A stretch of 64,000 bases of DNA from JBAXAM01 sp964565935 (lineage in GTDB: Bacteria; Pseudomonadota; Gammaproteobacteria; UBA9339). The DNA is taken from NCBI GenBank assembly GCA_964565935.1, contig CAZMGW010000002.1, positions 3,817 to 67,816 on the forward strand. The letters are read 5' to 3'. Position 1 is the first letter of the stretch, and the number at the start of each line of letters is the position of its first letter. The notes beneath the pieces were generated by a model. The model made no database searches. It worked only from the letters and a program-made list of their open reading frames with translations, and had not been told where the DNA came from. Made by a program: the position numbers and the translations under genes. Positions 8,184 through 16,015 of this stretch are shown piece by piece.

Positions 8184-9827
8184 TTATTTTATGTTAACTA
8201 ACAGTACATCATCCAAGTATTTACCCACCATGTGCATTCTGTCTGAAGCGACTGGTTGCAGAGCACGATAGCTGTCTGTGTCGGTGATTAAATATACACG
8301 TTTATTGCTATTCCAGCGCTCCCAGAAGGTTTTAGTGTCAATCATCCATGCTTTTGTGTCTTGATGTCGCATCCCAAAAGTTAACTCGTTGGCAAAGTTA
8401 GCAACGGTAATGATCCGCTGTAAGTAAAACGGCAGATCTTGGTAGTAATGGCCATAGGAAATTACTTCTTCATCGGGTTTTAGTTTTTGTTGCAAAGTAA
8501 TAATTAACGGTTTAATTGATTGTTTGTTGATAGTTGTGATGATCGGGCTGAGATATAACCACAAAATAGACACAGCCAATGTCAATGTGGTGAATCCCCA
8601 AGCCAATCCGCGACGTCGGTAGGCTATTATGCTTATAACGCCGCCGATAATCACACAAGCAGCAGCAATATAAAGATTTTGTTTTGTAATTGTGTGGTCG
8701 CTAAAGTTAAGAGTAAAGATGGCGGCGATGGCGCCAATCCCTAATGCGATATTTAAAGTAAGTAATACATTGAAGCCGATAGTTATAGGCCGATGCTGGT
8801 TGCTTTGCCAATAAGTTGCAAGATAATTTCCAATTAACAGTGCTATTGGCGGGAACACGGGCAAAATGTAGGGTATTAGTTGTGAGTTAGAAAAAGTGTA
8901 GAACGCGTAAATTGTTAGCGCCCAAATTACTAAAAATATTGTTGGTTTATTTTGCTGCCATTGATTGAAGTGCTTGGGTATGGAATTCATAATTGTTTGC
9001 GGTAAAAACACCATCCAGGGATATAATCCACCAAGCAGCAAGGCTGGCAAAAACCACCAAGGTTTTGAACGGCCAGCATAGCCAGTGGAATAGCGTAAAA
9101 AGTGTTCATCAATAAAATAAAATCTAAAGAATTCCGGGTTTTTTATTTGGACTAAAATGTGCCATGGCAAGGCAATTAACAGGAAAAGAAATAAGCCACT
9201 TATTATTCTATAGGTTTTTATATTGCGCCATTCATTAAAAACGACAGTCCAGATTAGAACAATTAAAGCAGGAAAGACAGCCCCAATTAACCCTTTGGTC
9301 ATAACAGCCAGCGCAGCAAAAACGTACATCGCCCAGAGATGCGAGCTGCGTTTGATGCCGAGAGGCAGTTGTGTTGCAAGCATAAATGAACAAAGGCTGC
9401 CAGTAATAAAAAATGTGAGCGCTACATCCAAGGTAACAACACGAGTAAGAGCGAAAACTAAGCTGGTGGTTGCGAAGATAAAGCTTGCAACGATGCCATT
9501 TAAGCGGCCATACAGTTTTCGTCCGGTAAAATAAATAAGCAATGAGCAGCCTAGCGCCATCAATGCGTTAACGATACTTACAGCAAGCTCATTTGCTCCG
9601 AAAGCTTTAATGCTGATCGCCTGTAGCCAATAAAACAGAGGAGGTTTTTCAAAATATTTTACGCCATTGAGATGTGGGGTTATGTAATCGCCAGTCACGA
9701 CCATTTCTCGAGGGATTTCGGCATAACGCGCGCCATCAGGCGCAGCAAGTGGATAACGGCCAAGAGTGGCCCCAAAAAGCAAGCCGATAATTAATGTAAG
9801 TACTAAAAAGTCTTTTAACCAGGTCAT
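8184..9827 (-). CDS. arnT: Lipid A 4-amino-4-deoxy-L-arabinosyltransferase, ArnT-type GT83
   Basis: A 547-residue polytopic glycosyltransferase of the ArnT/PMT type, which moves Ara4N from undecaprenyl phosphate to lipid A on the periplasmic side and so lowers the negative charge of lipid A. Visible: the first periplasmic-loop motif RYPLAAPDGARYAEIPREM with the catalytic-type Asp/Glu, then YFEKPPLFYWLQA. About 12 hydrophobic helices and a short C-terminal soluble domain follow. The start overlaps the recR stop by 4 bases. ArnT in E. coli is also about 550 residues. Substrate specificity is inferred from the adjacent arn genes. Confidence 0.85.
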   Translation of the reverse strand: MTWLKDFLVLTLIIGLLFGATLGRYPLAAPDGARYAEIPREMVVTGDYITPHLNGVKYFEKPPLFYWLQAISIKAFGANELAVSIVNALMALGCSLLIYFTGRKLYGRLNGIVASFIFATTSLVFALTRVVTLDVALTFFITGSLCSFMLATQLPLGIKRSSHLWAMYVFAALAVMTKGLIGAVFPALIVLIWTVVFNEWRNIKTYRIISGLFLFLLIALPWHILVQIKNPEFFRFYFIDEHFLRYSTGYAGRSKPWWFLPALLLGGLYPWMVFLPQTIMNSIPKHFNQWQQNKPTIFLVIWALTIYAFYTFSNSQLIPYILPVFPPIALLIGNYLATYWQSNQHRPITIGFNVLLTLNIALGIGAIAAIFTLNFSDHTITKQNLYIAAACVIIGGVISIIAYRRRGLAWGFTTLTLAVSILWLYLSPIITTINKQSIKPLIITLQQKLKPDEEVISYGHYYQDLPFYLQRIITVANFANELTFGMRHQDTKAWMIDTKTFWERWNSNKRVYLITDTDSYRALQPVASDRMHMVGKYLDDVLLVNIK

Positions 9828-10426
9828 ATTATTTCTATTCTTCCCACCAACGCTCTCGCTAGGGTATTGATATCAGTATACTCTAACTCTCCGCCAAGAG
9901 GTATACCATGGGCAATTCGGGTGCATTTAATTTTTCTAGCACGGATTAAATTGGCAAGATAATGCGCTGTGGCTTCTCCCTCAACTGTTGGGTTGGTGGC
10001 AATTATAGTTTCTTTTATAGTGTCTTCTTGTGTAAGCAAATCAGCTAAATCGTTGATGCCAATTTCGTTTGGACCAACGCCATCAATTGGCGACAGATGT
10101 CCCATTAATACAAAATATCGGCCATGATAGCTATTGGTTTGTTCAATTGCGATAATGTCCGCGGGGGTTTCGACGATGCATAAAAGCGAGTTGTCGCGCC
10201 GTGGGTTGGAGCAAATATTGCAAAGGTCGTGTTCGCTGAAAGCGCGGCAACGATTGCAATGGCCAACTTGGGTTAGTGCTTGTTCTAGGGTTTTTGCGAG
10301 TAGTAGGCCATCATCACGGCCTTGTTGTAATAAATAAAAGGCCATGCGTTGGGCTGAACGTGGTCCAACTCCAGGAAGGCAGCGCAAACTGTTTATTAAT
10401 TTGTCTATCAGTTGTGTATAAAGCAT
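9824..10426 (-). CDS. recR: Recombination mediator protein RecR
   Basis: A 200-residue RecR, part of the RecFOR pathway that loads RecA onto gapped DNA. Visible: N-terminal helix-hairpin-helix (LRCLPGVGPRSAQRMAFYLL), the four-cysteine zinc finger CNRCRAFSEHDLCNIC (about residues 57-72), the Toprim domain with CIVETPADIIAIE, and the C-terminal RIAHGIPLGGELEYTD. Normal length. In most gammaproteobacteria ybaB lies between dnaX and recR; here that slot holds only a 199-base spacer with repeat copy B. Confidence 0.95.
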   Translation of the reverse strand: MLYTQLIDKLINSLRCLPGVGPRSAQRMAFYLLQQGRDDGLLLAKTLEQALTQVGHCNRCRAFSEHDLCNICSNPRRDNSLLCIVETPADIIAIEQTNSYHGRYFVLMGHLSPIDGVGPNEIGINDLADLLTQEDTIKETIIATNPTVEGEATAHYLANLIRARKIKCTRIAHGIPLGGELEYTDINTLARALVGRIEII

Positions 10427-10457
10427 ATTTTTAACTCTAAAAGCTTGTTCTAAAATC

Positions 10458-10590
10458 GCCGCACACGCGTCCCAGACGATGTCCTTTTAGGGACGCCGTG
10501 AATTACTTCCATGTTGGCTCGCATTCGACATCCATGTCTCATAGCGCCCTAAAATGACATCGTCTTGGGCGCATGTGCTGTACCGTGATT
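10458..10590 (-). repeat. Palindromic repeat element, copy B (most diverged, compensatory stem)
   Basis: Second copy of the dispersed element. Stem arms are 10475-10492 (GACGATGTCCTTTTAGGG) and 10547-10564, pairing at 17 of 18 positions. The stem sequence differs from copies A, C and D, but changes on one arm are matched on the other. Minus-strand hairpins are GACATGGATGTC and AACATGGAAGTA; both keep ACANGGANGU, although the second has a weak 2-bp closing stem. It lies between dnaX and recR, both minus strand. Confidence 0.85.
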
Positions 10591-10625
10591 CTCGGAAACG
10601 ATATGGGTGGTATTTGTTATTAAGT

Positions 10626-12164
10626 TTAATCTTTTTCAGTTTTTACCGGATTTGAAATTATTTTAGCACCAAACTTGCTCATTAGTTCTTGTATCTTAGG
10701 GTCATTTTTAATAGCTTGCAAAGCCTGGTCTTGATTTTTATCAGCCTCGCGTTTTGCAAGATTAGCGGCGGTATTATCTATATTTGCTGCGCCAAGCTTG
10801 ATATTTACTGTTATTTGGCGTTGAAGATGTTCGCTAAAAGCTTGATTAATTCTTTCTTCATGTTTTTTATTAAGCAGCGGGGCTTTGTTTGATTCAAGTA
10901 AAAGCTCAACTTCATTTTGGCCGATTTTTGTAATAATGCAGTGGCTTAATAGAGCTTGTGTTGGGCCAGTGATATTTAGATTCTGCAAAATATTTGTATC
11001 TTGGTTACCAATAGTAGGAGGCGGATTAGATATTGTTTGTTTATTTGCCGTTGGTTTTGCTGTTGATGTAGGCGGCGTTGTTTCTGGGCGAAAAGCAAGC
11101 ATGCGTAACATGACCATTTCAAAACCTGAGCGTAAGCTCGGGGCTAATGGCAAGTCGCGTTTACCAATTAAACCAATTTGGTAGTAAAGTTGTACTTCTT
11201 CTGGTTTAAGCTGAGTTGCTAGTTTATGTATTAATTCTTGATGCTGCCAGTTGGTTGTGTTTACGTCTGGAGCTAGTTGTATAATAGCAACTTGTTGAAA
11301 TATCTCTAATAATTCATCTATTGCGTTTGTGAAATCCACCGCCAGTTCTGCGAGTTGGGCAATAACCTCTAAAGCTGCTTTAGCGTTGTTAGAGATCAGG
11401 GCTTCGAGTATTGCAAAAATTTTGCTGGTATCGATTGCGCCAAGCATGGCATTGACATCACTTGTGGTGATTTTACCATGACCAAATGCAATTGCTTGGT
11501 CTAATAAGCTTAAGGCGTCTCGTACGCTACCATTAGCTGCAAGCGCAAGTTGATGCAGCGCTGGGCTTTCAAACTCAATTTTTTCTTGGGCTAAAATGTG
11601 TTGGAGCTGTTTTTGAATGAGTTCGGGGCTTAGGGATTTTAGATTGAATTGTAAACAGCGTGAAAGAACTGTAACAGGTAGTTTTTGTGGATCAGTAGTG
11701 GCTAATAAGAACTTTACGTGCGTAGGCGGTTCTTCTAGAGTTTTCAGTAGCGCATTAAAGCTGTGTCCGGAGAGCATGTGCACTTCGTCGATTATATAAA
11801 CTTTAAACCGGCCTTTTGCAGGTAAATATTGTACGTTGTCTAATAGGTCGCGTGTGTCTTCGACTTTGGTGCGTGAGGCGGCATCGACTTCAATGAGGTC
11901 AATGAATCTTCCAGAATCGATTTCGAGACAAGCGTTGCACTTGCCACAAGGTGTTGCGGTGATGCCAGTTTCGCAATTCAAACATTTGGTCAAAATGCGT
12001 GCGATTGAGGTTTTGCCAACCCCTCTGGTTCCAGTAAAAAGGTAGGCGTGGTGTAGCCTGTTTTGGGTTAGCGCATTAATAAGTGCGCGTAGCACGTGTT
12101 CTTGGCCGGCGACTTCGGCAAAGTTTTTTGGGCGCCACTTTCGAGCTAGTACTTGATATGACAT
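10626..12164 (-). CDS. dnaX: DNA polymerase III subunit gamma/tau
   Basis: Clamp-loader ATPase of the replicative polymerase. 512 residues: AAA+ ATPase domain with Walker A GTRGVGKTSIAR (about residues 45-56), a four-cysteine zinc module (CLNCETGITATPCGKCNAC), the DEVHMLSGHSFNALLKTLEEPP region and a sensor arginine in LSRCLQF. The C-terminal part (from about 360) is a Pro/Thr/Asn-rich linker and a short tau-like domain, shorter than in E. coli (643 residues). I looked for a frameshift heptamer for a gamma form and found none convincing. Confidence 0.94.
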   Translation of the reverse strand: MSYQVLARKWRPKNFAEVAGQEHVLRALINALTQNRLHHAYLFTGTRGVGKTSIARILTKCLNCETGITATPCGKCNACLEIDSGRFIDLIEVDAASRTKVEDTRDLLDNVQYLPAKGRFKVYIIDEVHMLSGHSFNALLKTLEEPPTHVKFLLATTDPQKLPVTVLSRCLQFNLKSLSPELIQKQLQHILAQEKIEFESPALHQLALAANGSVRDALSLLDQAIAFGHGKITTSDVNAMLGAIDTSKIFAILEALISNNAKAALEVIAQLAELAVDFTNAIDELLEIFQQVAIIQLAPDVNTTNWQHQELIHKLATQLKPEEVQLYYQIGLIGKRDLPLAPSLRSGFEMVMLRMLAFRPETTPPTSTAKPTANKQTISNPPPTIGNQDTNILQNLNITGPTQALLSHCIITKIGQNEVELLLESNKAPLLNKKHEERINQAFSEHLQRQITVNIKLGAANIDNTAANLAKREADKNQDQALQAIKNDPKIQELMSKFGAKIISNPVKTEKD

Positions 12165-12374
12165 AGGTTTTTTACTCCAGGATCTAGGATTATATGTGGT
12201 TAAAAGTTAATTACCAGTTTTTTGTAACAAATTGATTATATTCAAAATGTCTGGTTCTAAGACGGATGATTGAGGGTCGGTGTGGGGTTTCTGCGACAAA
12301 ATTTTGAAATAGATATATTTTGTTGTGAGGTTATACTTAAAAAAACCAAGGCTTTTAAATGACAAGGTGAAATT

Positions 12375-13127
12375 ATGAAATTCGCAATAATTACTGGGGC
12401 TGGTACTGGTATTGGAAAGGCTATCGCGCATCGATTGTTGGATGGCGACTGTGAAATTTTAGGGATTGGGCGAAGAATTGTAGAATTGCGCGAAATGCAG
12501 AAAATAGATCCACAAAAAATTAGTGTTATAGCTGCGGATTTAAGCAAAGTTGATGGTAGAAAGAGGGTGGTGAATTATGTTAGGAGCAAAGGGAAACAAA
12601 TAAATTTTTTAGTACACAATGCTGGGGTTTTAGCGCCGACCGGTAAAATTACAGAGGTTGCTTCAAGGGCATTTAAAAATAATCTAGCAATTAATTTGGA
12701 AGCGCCATTATTTTTGACCAGGGAATTGCTTCCTAAAATGATAACTGGTGGAAGAATACTTCATATTTCTTCTGGTGCTGCACATAGCGTAATTCCTGGA
12801 TGGGGTGCTTATTGCATAGCAAAAGCAGCATTGTTTATGTTATATCAAGTGCTTAAAGAAGAATTGGTGGGAAGCAATGTGATTGTAGGAAGTTTTTCTC
12901 CCGGAATTGTTGATACGCCAATGCAGGAGATGATTCGTTCTCTGAGTAAAGAGAATTTCCCCCAGGTAGAACTTTTTAGATCGTTTAAAGAGAAAGGAAA
13001 ATTATCATCGCCAGAAAAAATTGCTGATTGCATAAATTGGTTGTTGCGCAAAGCTACCGCGAGTGAGTTTGGTGAAAAAGATTGGAGCGCCAAAGAGATT
13101 TTTGCGTTTTTGGAAAAAAACGATTGA
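12375..13127 (+). CDS. Short-chain dehydrogenase/reductase
   Basis: A 250-residue classical SDR NAD(P)-dependent oxidoreductase. Visible: the cofactor motif TGAGTGIGKAIA (residues 7-18), NAG (about residue 87), the catalytic Ser in HISSGAAHS and the YxxxK pair in AYCIAK (about residue 150). The PGIVDTPMQEMIR segment and overall form recall sepiapterin-reductase/benzil-reductase-like SDRs, but the substrate cannot be read from sequence. Convergent with the MFS permease and directly abutting it (stop at 13127, permease stop at 13128). The upstream 210 bases hold no other recognised feature. Confidence 0.8.
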   Translation: MKFAIITGAGTGIGKAIAHRLLDGDCEILGIGRRIVELREMQKIDPQKISVIAADLSKVDGRKRVVNYVRSKGKQINFLVHNAGVLAPTGKITEVASRAFKNNLAINLEAPLFLTRELLPKMITGGRILHISSGAAHSVIPGWGAYCIAKAALFMLYQVLKEELVGSNVIVGSFSPGIVDTPMQEMIRSLSKENFPQVELFRSFKEKGKLSSPEKIADCINWLLRKATASEFGEKDWSAKEIFAFLEKND

Positions 13128-14384
13128 TTATTTTTGTTGCCGGGGTTTGATAAAGACAAAAACAACCAATGAGAATAAAGCCGAAAGTATCAAGTAAAAG
13201 GCTGGAGAGGCCGGGTTATTAGTGTAGCTTGTTATCCATGTCGCAATCATCGGCGCCGTTCCTCCAAGCAGAGATGCAGAAAAGTTTAATCCTATCGATG
13301 AGCCGGAGTATCTGATGCATGTTGGAAACAGGTTCGCTGTTATTGCAGGGACAGGCGCTACAAATGATGCCGTTAATACAGCAAGCATTGCTTGCCCAAA
13401 AAACACTAATAATAGGCTGTTGTGTTGAAATAGAAAAAAGAGTGGATATGATATTAAAATAAAGACAACAGCTCCGCTTTTTATTATTTTCCCCACCCCA
13501 ATTTTGTCAGACAAGTAGCCAAAAAACGGAATTAATAAGGTAAATAATAGTATATTTATCGAGTTTATCATCAATATAGAGCTGGTTTGCGCGCTGTGCA
13601 AGCTTGATAATTTTGCCGGTATATATATAAATGATAGGTAAGTCGATATGGTTGTTGTGCTAAATAAGGCCATTACTACCAATAGGTTAGATTTATATTT
13701 TTTGAAGAGTGTCCTGGCTGGTATTTTGTCTATTTTGTCTTCTTGTTGTATTTTTGTAAATGAAGGGGATTCGATAAGTTTCTTTCTTATGTAATATCCA
13801 ACGACGCCGAGAAAAATACTAAGCAAGAATGGTATTCGCCAACCAATTGACAGCAGCGTATTTGTCGAAAAAATGGCCGTTACTGTTGTGCTTGTTATTG
13901 AGCCTAGGAATAAACCGCCAACCGTGCCGAAGGCGCTAAAGGATGAAAAAAAGCATACGTTTTTATTTTCAGACATTTCGGCCAAATAAGTGATAACTCC
14001 AGAATATTCCGCCCCAACAAAAAAGCCTTGTAACAAACGGAAGAAAACCAGTAAGGCTGGCGCAAAAATACCTATTTGTGCATATGTTGGTAATAACCCG
14101 ATGCATGTTGTTGCTACGGTTACTGCAATCATATTTAGGCACAAGGTAAATTTTCTACCATATTTGTCTCCTATGTGTCCCAAAAATAGCGCGCCAACCG
14201 GTCTCATTATAAAGCCACTTGCAAACACTCCAAACGTTGCCATTAGAGCTATGGTTTTATTGTTGTTGGGAAAAAAAACTTGCGCGAGAGTTGATGAAAG
14301 CATTCCAAATAGTATAAAATCGTACCATTCGAGCAAGGTGCCAATTGTGCAGAATTTTAGTAGTTGATATTTCGCTTTTTCCAC
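13128..14384 (-). CDS. MFS transporter, metabolite:H+ symporter (ProP-like) family
   Basis: A 418-residue, 12-helix major facilitator protein. Visible: IGTLLEWYDFILFG in the first helix, typical of the metabolite:H+ symporter branch (ProP, KgtP, ShiA), and the loop 2-3 signature GHIGDKYGRKFT. The glycine-rich GFFVGAEYSGVITYLAE of helix 4 and LSDKIGVGKI in the second half follow. The start given is a GTG at 14384, only 14 bases from the divergent ATG at 14399, so the true start may be slightly downstream. Substrate unknown. Legionellales carry many such permeases. Confidence 0.85.
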   Translation of the reverse strand: MEKAKYQLLKFCTIGTLLEWYDFILFGMLSSTLAQVFFPNNNKTIALMATFGVFASGFIMRPVGALFLGHIGDKYGRKFTLCLNMIAVTVATTCIGLLPTYAQIGIFAPALLVFFRLLQGFFVGAEYSGVITYLAEMSENKNVCFFSSFSAFGTVGGLFLGSITSTTVTAIFSTNTLLSIGWRIPFLLSIFLGVVGYYIRKKLIESPSFTKIQQEDKIDKIPARTLFKKYKSNLLVVMALFSTTTISTYLSFIYIPAKLSSLHSAQTSSILMINSINILLFTLLIPFFGYLSDKIGVGKIIKSGAVVFILISYPLFFLFQHNSLLLVFFGQAMLAVLTASFVAPVPAITANLFPTCIRYSGSSIGLNFSASLLGGTAPMIATWITSYTNNPASPAFYLILSALFSLVVFVFIKPRQQK

Positions 14385-14398
14385 CCGGTAGATTATAC

Positions 14399-14758
14399 AT
14401 GATAACTAAAAAACAAAAAGTAGAGGTTGTGGAACACAGTAGGAATTCTTTTTACGAGATTTCTGTAAATGAAAGTTCATTCCCTTGGATTATTGGTCGG
14501 CAATTACCAAATGCAAAACCAAGACATAAGATTGTTTCTAGGTCAATATCGAAAAGCCTAAATTCAATAGTAATGCTGCATACCGCCGGAACTGGTTATG
14601 TGAAAAACTACTATATGGAAGATTTGTTAAATAACAAGCAAATGCTGGATGATATGGACCCTTCTGAGGTTGAATTGCTTAGATGGGTTATAAACTCAGA
14701 GAAAGAAGACCCCTTAGATGATATAAGGAAGAATAGGCAATCGTTGGAATTTTCTTAA
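14399..14758 (+). CDS. Hypothetical protein
   Basis: A 119-residue soluble protein I do not recognise. The ATG at 14399 is chosen over an upstream extension to 14345 because the extension lies inside the divergent permease gene. No signal peptide or membrane helix; the C-terminal third is acidic and helical (DDMDPSEVELLRWVIN). Its last 4 bases overlap the end of the convergent repressor gene. It sits in a small accessory stretch with a repressor and an HTH-like gene, so a link to that regulatory cassette is possible but unproven. Confidence 0.5.
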   Translation: MITKKQKVEVVEHSRNSFYEISVNESSFPWIIGRQLPNAKPRHKIVSRSISKSLNSIVMLHTAGTGYVKNYYMEDLLNNKQMLDDMDPSEVELLRWVINSEKEDPLDDIRKNRQSLEFS

Positions 14759-15444
14759 CTAACTTTCATAAATACCTGTCTGATGGCACCGATTATTTCT
14801 ATTTTATTTTCCTTATCCCCGATGAGATATGCGGGGTATTTTAAATTGCTTGGTTTGAGATATCGTTTGTCACCATCAATTAATAATTGCCTACAAATGA
14901 CCTCTCCATTTGATTTTTGAGCTATAACTAGGTTTCGATGTTTTGGTTTTTCTTCCGGGTCAATAACTATGATTGCGCCTATTTCATATCTTGGTAGCAT
15001 TGAGTCATCGCAAATTTGTAGCGCAAAAGCGCATGGGCTGATTTCGGCATCAGCCCAGCCCCATCTGGTATTTTGGTTTAGGCCAATATGGTTCCAATTT
15101 GTTGCATCTTTCCATTGCAGGAGAGGTATTCTTTTCATTGAAGACTTGCCTGGACTGGGTAAATCTTCGATGTTGATGTAGTTAGAGCCGGTTAGTAGCC
15201 ATTCAATGTTGATGTTTAGTCTTTCTGCTATTGTTTTTATTTTTCCAATTTCAGGAAACGTCTTTCCTTCAAGCCACTTGCTTGCACCTTTCTGTGATAC
15301 ATTAAACATTTTAGCCACAACAAGCTGCCTGCCGCGACCCTTGGGTGGTATCCCGAAAATATCCAAAGCGTGATTAAGGCGCTCTGCAAATAAAAGTTGT
15401 TCGGTTTTATGTTTATTTTCCAAAAAATAGTACCAATGGTTCAA
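14755..15444 (-). CDS. XRE/S24-type transcriptional repressor (phage CI-like)
   Basis: A 229-residue CI/LexA-like regulator. An N-terminal helix-turn-helix (about residues 35-65, QLVVAKMFNVSQKGASKWLEG) is followed by a linker and an S24-type C-terminal domain. The serine of the S24 dyad is visible in DDSMLPRYEIG (residue 148). The position where the lysine is expected reads VICRQL (Arg at 185), and no Ala-Gly cleavage site is evident in the linker, so self-cleavage may be lost. The start is a TTG at 15444 or a second TTG at 15423. The second would leave the operator-like sequence at 15428-15444 untranslated. Confidence 0.75.
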   Translation of the reverse strand: MNHWYYFLENKHKTEQLLFAERLNHALDIFGIPPKGRGRQLVVAKMFNVSQKGASKWLEGKTFPEIGKIKTIAERLNINIEWLLTGSNYINIEDLPSPGKSSMKRIPLLQWKDATNWNHIGLNQNTRWGWADAEISPCAFALQICDDSMLPRYEIGAIIVIDPEEKPKHRNLVIAQKSNGEVICRQLLIDGDKRYLKPSNLKYPAYLIGDKENKIEIIGAIRQVFMKVS

Positions 15445-15494
15445 AAAAGCAATTGACGACGGGTATTTTGTTATTATTAGTACTCATGGTACTA
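15428..15494. promoter_or_regulatory. Divergent operator region of the S24-type repressor
   Basis: Two related sites lie between the repressor and the rightward HTH-like gene. TAGTACTCATGGTACTA at 15478-15494 is a perfect 6-bp inverted repeat with a 5-base centre. TAGTACCAATGGTTCAA at 15428-15444 shares the left half and ATGGT. A rightward promoter is readable: TTGACG at 15453-15458, then TATTAG at 15475-15480, which overlaps the perfect site. This layout suggests repression of the rightward gene and autoregulation by the repressor. Confidence 0.6.
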
Positions 15495-15565
15495 TTAAGC
15501 TATAACTAAAACAAGTTGGAAAATTATACCAAAAATTAATTGTTGTTTAAAGCGAGAAAATAGTT

Positions 15566-15940
15566 ATGGAATTAAGTAACGAACATGGTTCAGATAAAAC
15601 CATATCTGGTTTCCCAATTGGTGTGATTCCTGTCGATATTCCGCTTGTTTCAGTTAATGACTGCAAAACGAAATCAGAGATAAATATAGGCTGTTTAAAC
15701 CAAACAAATAGAGCTAAAAAAACTCCGTTTCTGAATGTAGATGTTATGCGAAAAATGATTCAGAGATTTTTGTTTGAAAAGAAAATGAGTAAAGAGAAGT
15801 TGGCTCAAGCCCTGGGAATAATCAAGAAGGATATAGAGTTGCTTGCTTTTGAAAAGGGGTTGTTAAAATTAGCCCCGCAAATTAATTTACCTTTGATAAA
15901 GCTTTATTGTAAGACGAGATGGTGTGAAAAACGGAAGTAG
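15566..15940 (+). CDS. Small HTH-like protein, divergent from repressor
   Basis: A 124-residue protein without a family I can name. Residues 1-60 look disordered. Residues about 65-124 form a helical domain with an HTH-like pattern (KMSKEKLAQALGIIKKDIE) and a basic C-terminus ending CKTRWCEKRK. It is transcribed away from the S24-type repressor across an operator-bearing 121-base spacer, so it is a likely target of that repressor, as cro- or antirepressor-like genes are. Function is inference only. Confidence 0.5.
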   Translation: MELSNEHGSDKTISGFPIGVIPVDIPLVSVNDCKTKSEINIGCLNQTNRAKKTPFLNVDVMRKMIQRFLFEKKMSKEKLAQALGIIKKDIELLAFEKGLLKLAPQINLPLIKLYCKTRWCEKRK

Positions 15941-16015
15941 CCGTTTGGAAACCATAGCATGTTTTCTCGATGACCACACCTTGCATTATTATTGCAAACT
16001 ATCGACATAATGCTT

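Noticed and set aside
10626..11300. Programmed -1 frameshift in dnaX for a gamma form
   Set aside because: The only A-rich candidate (AATAAAAAACAT) is not a proper slippery heptamer in frame and has no clear downstream hairpin.
12165..12374. 4.5S SRP RNA gene (ffs), sometimes near dnaX
   Set aside because: The conserved GGTCAGGTCCGGAAGGAAGC-type core was not found on either strand in this spacer.
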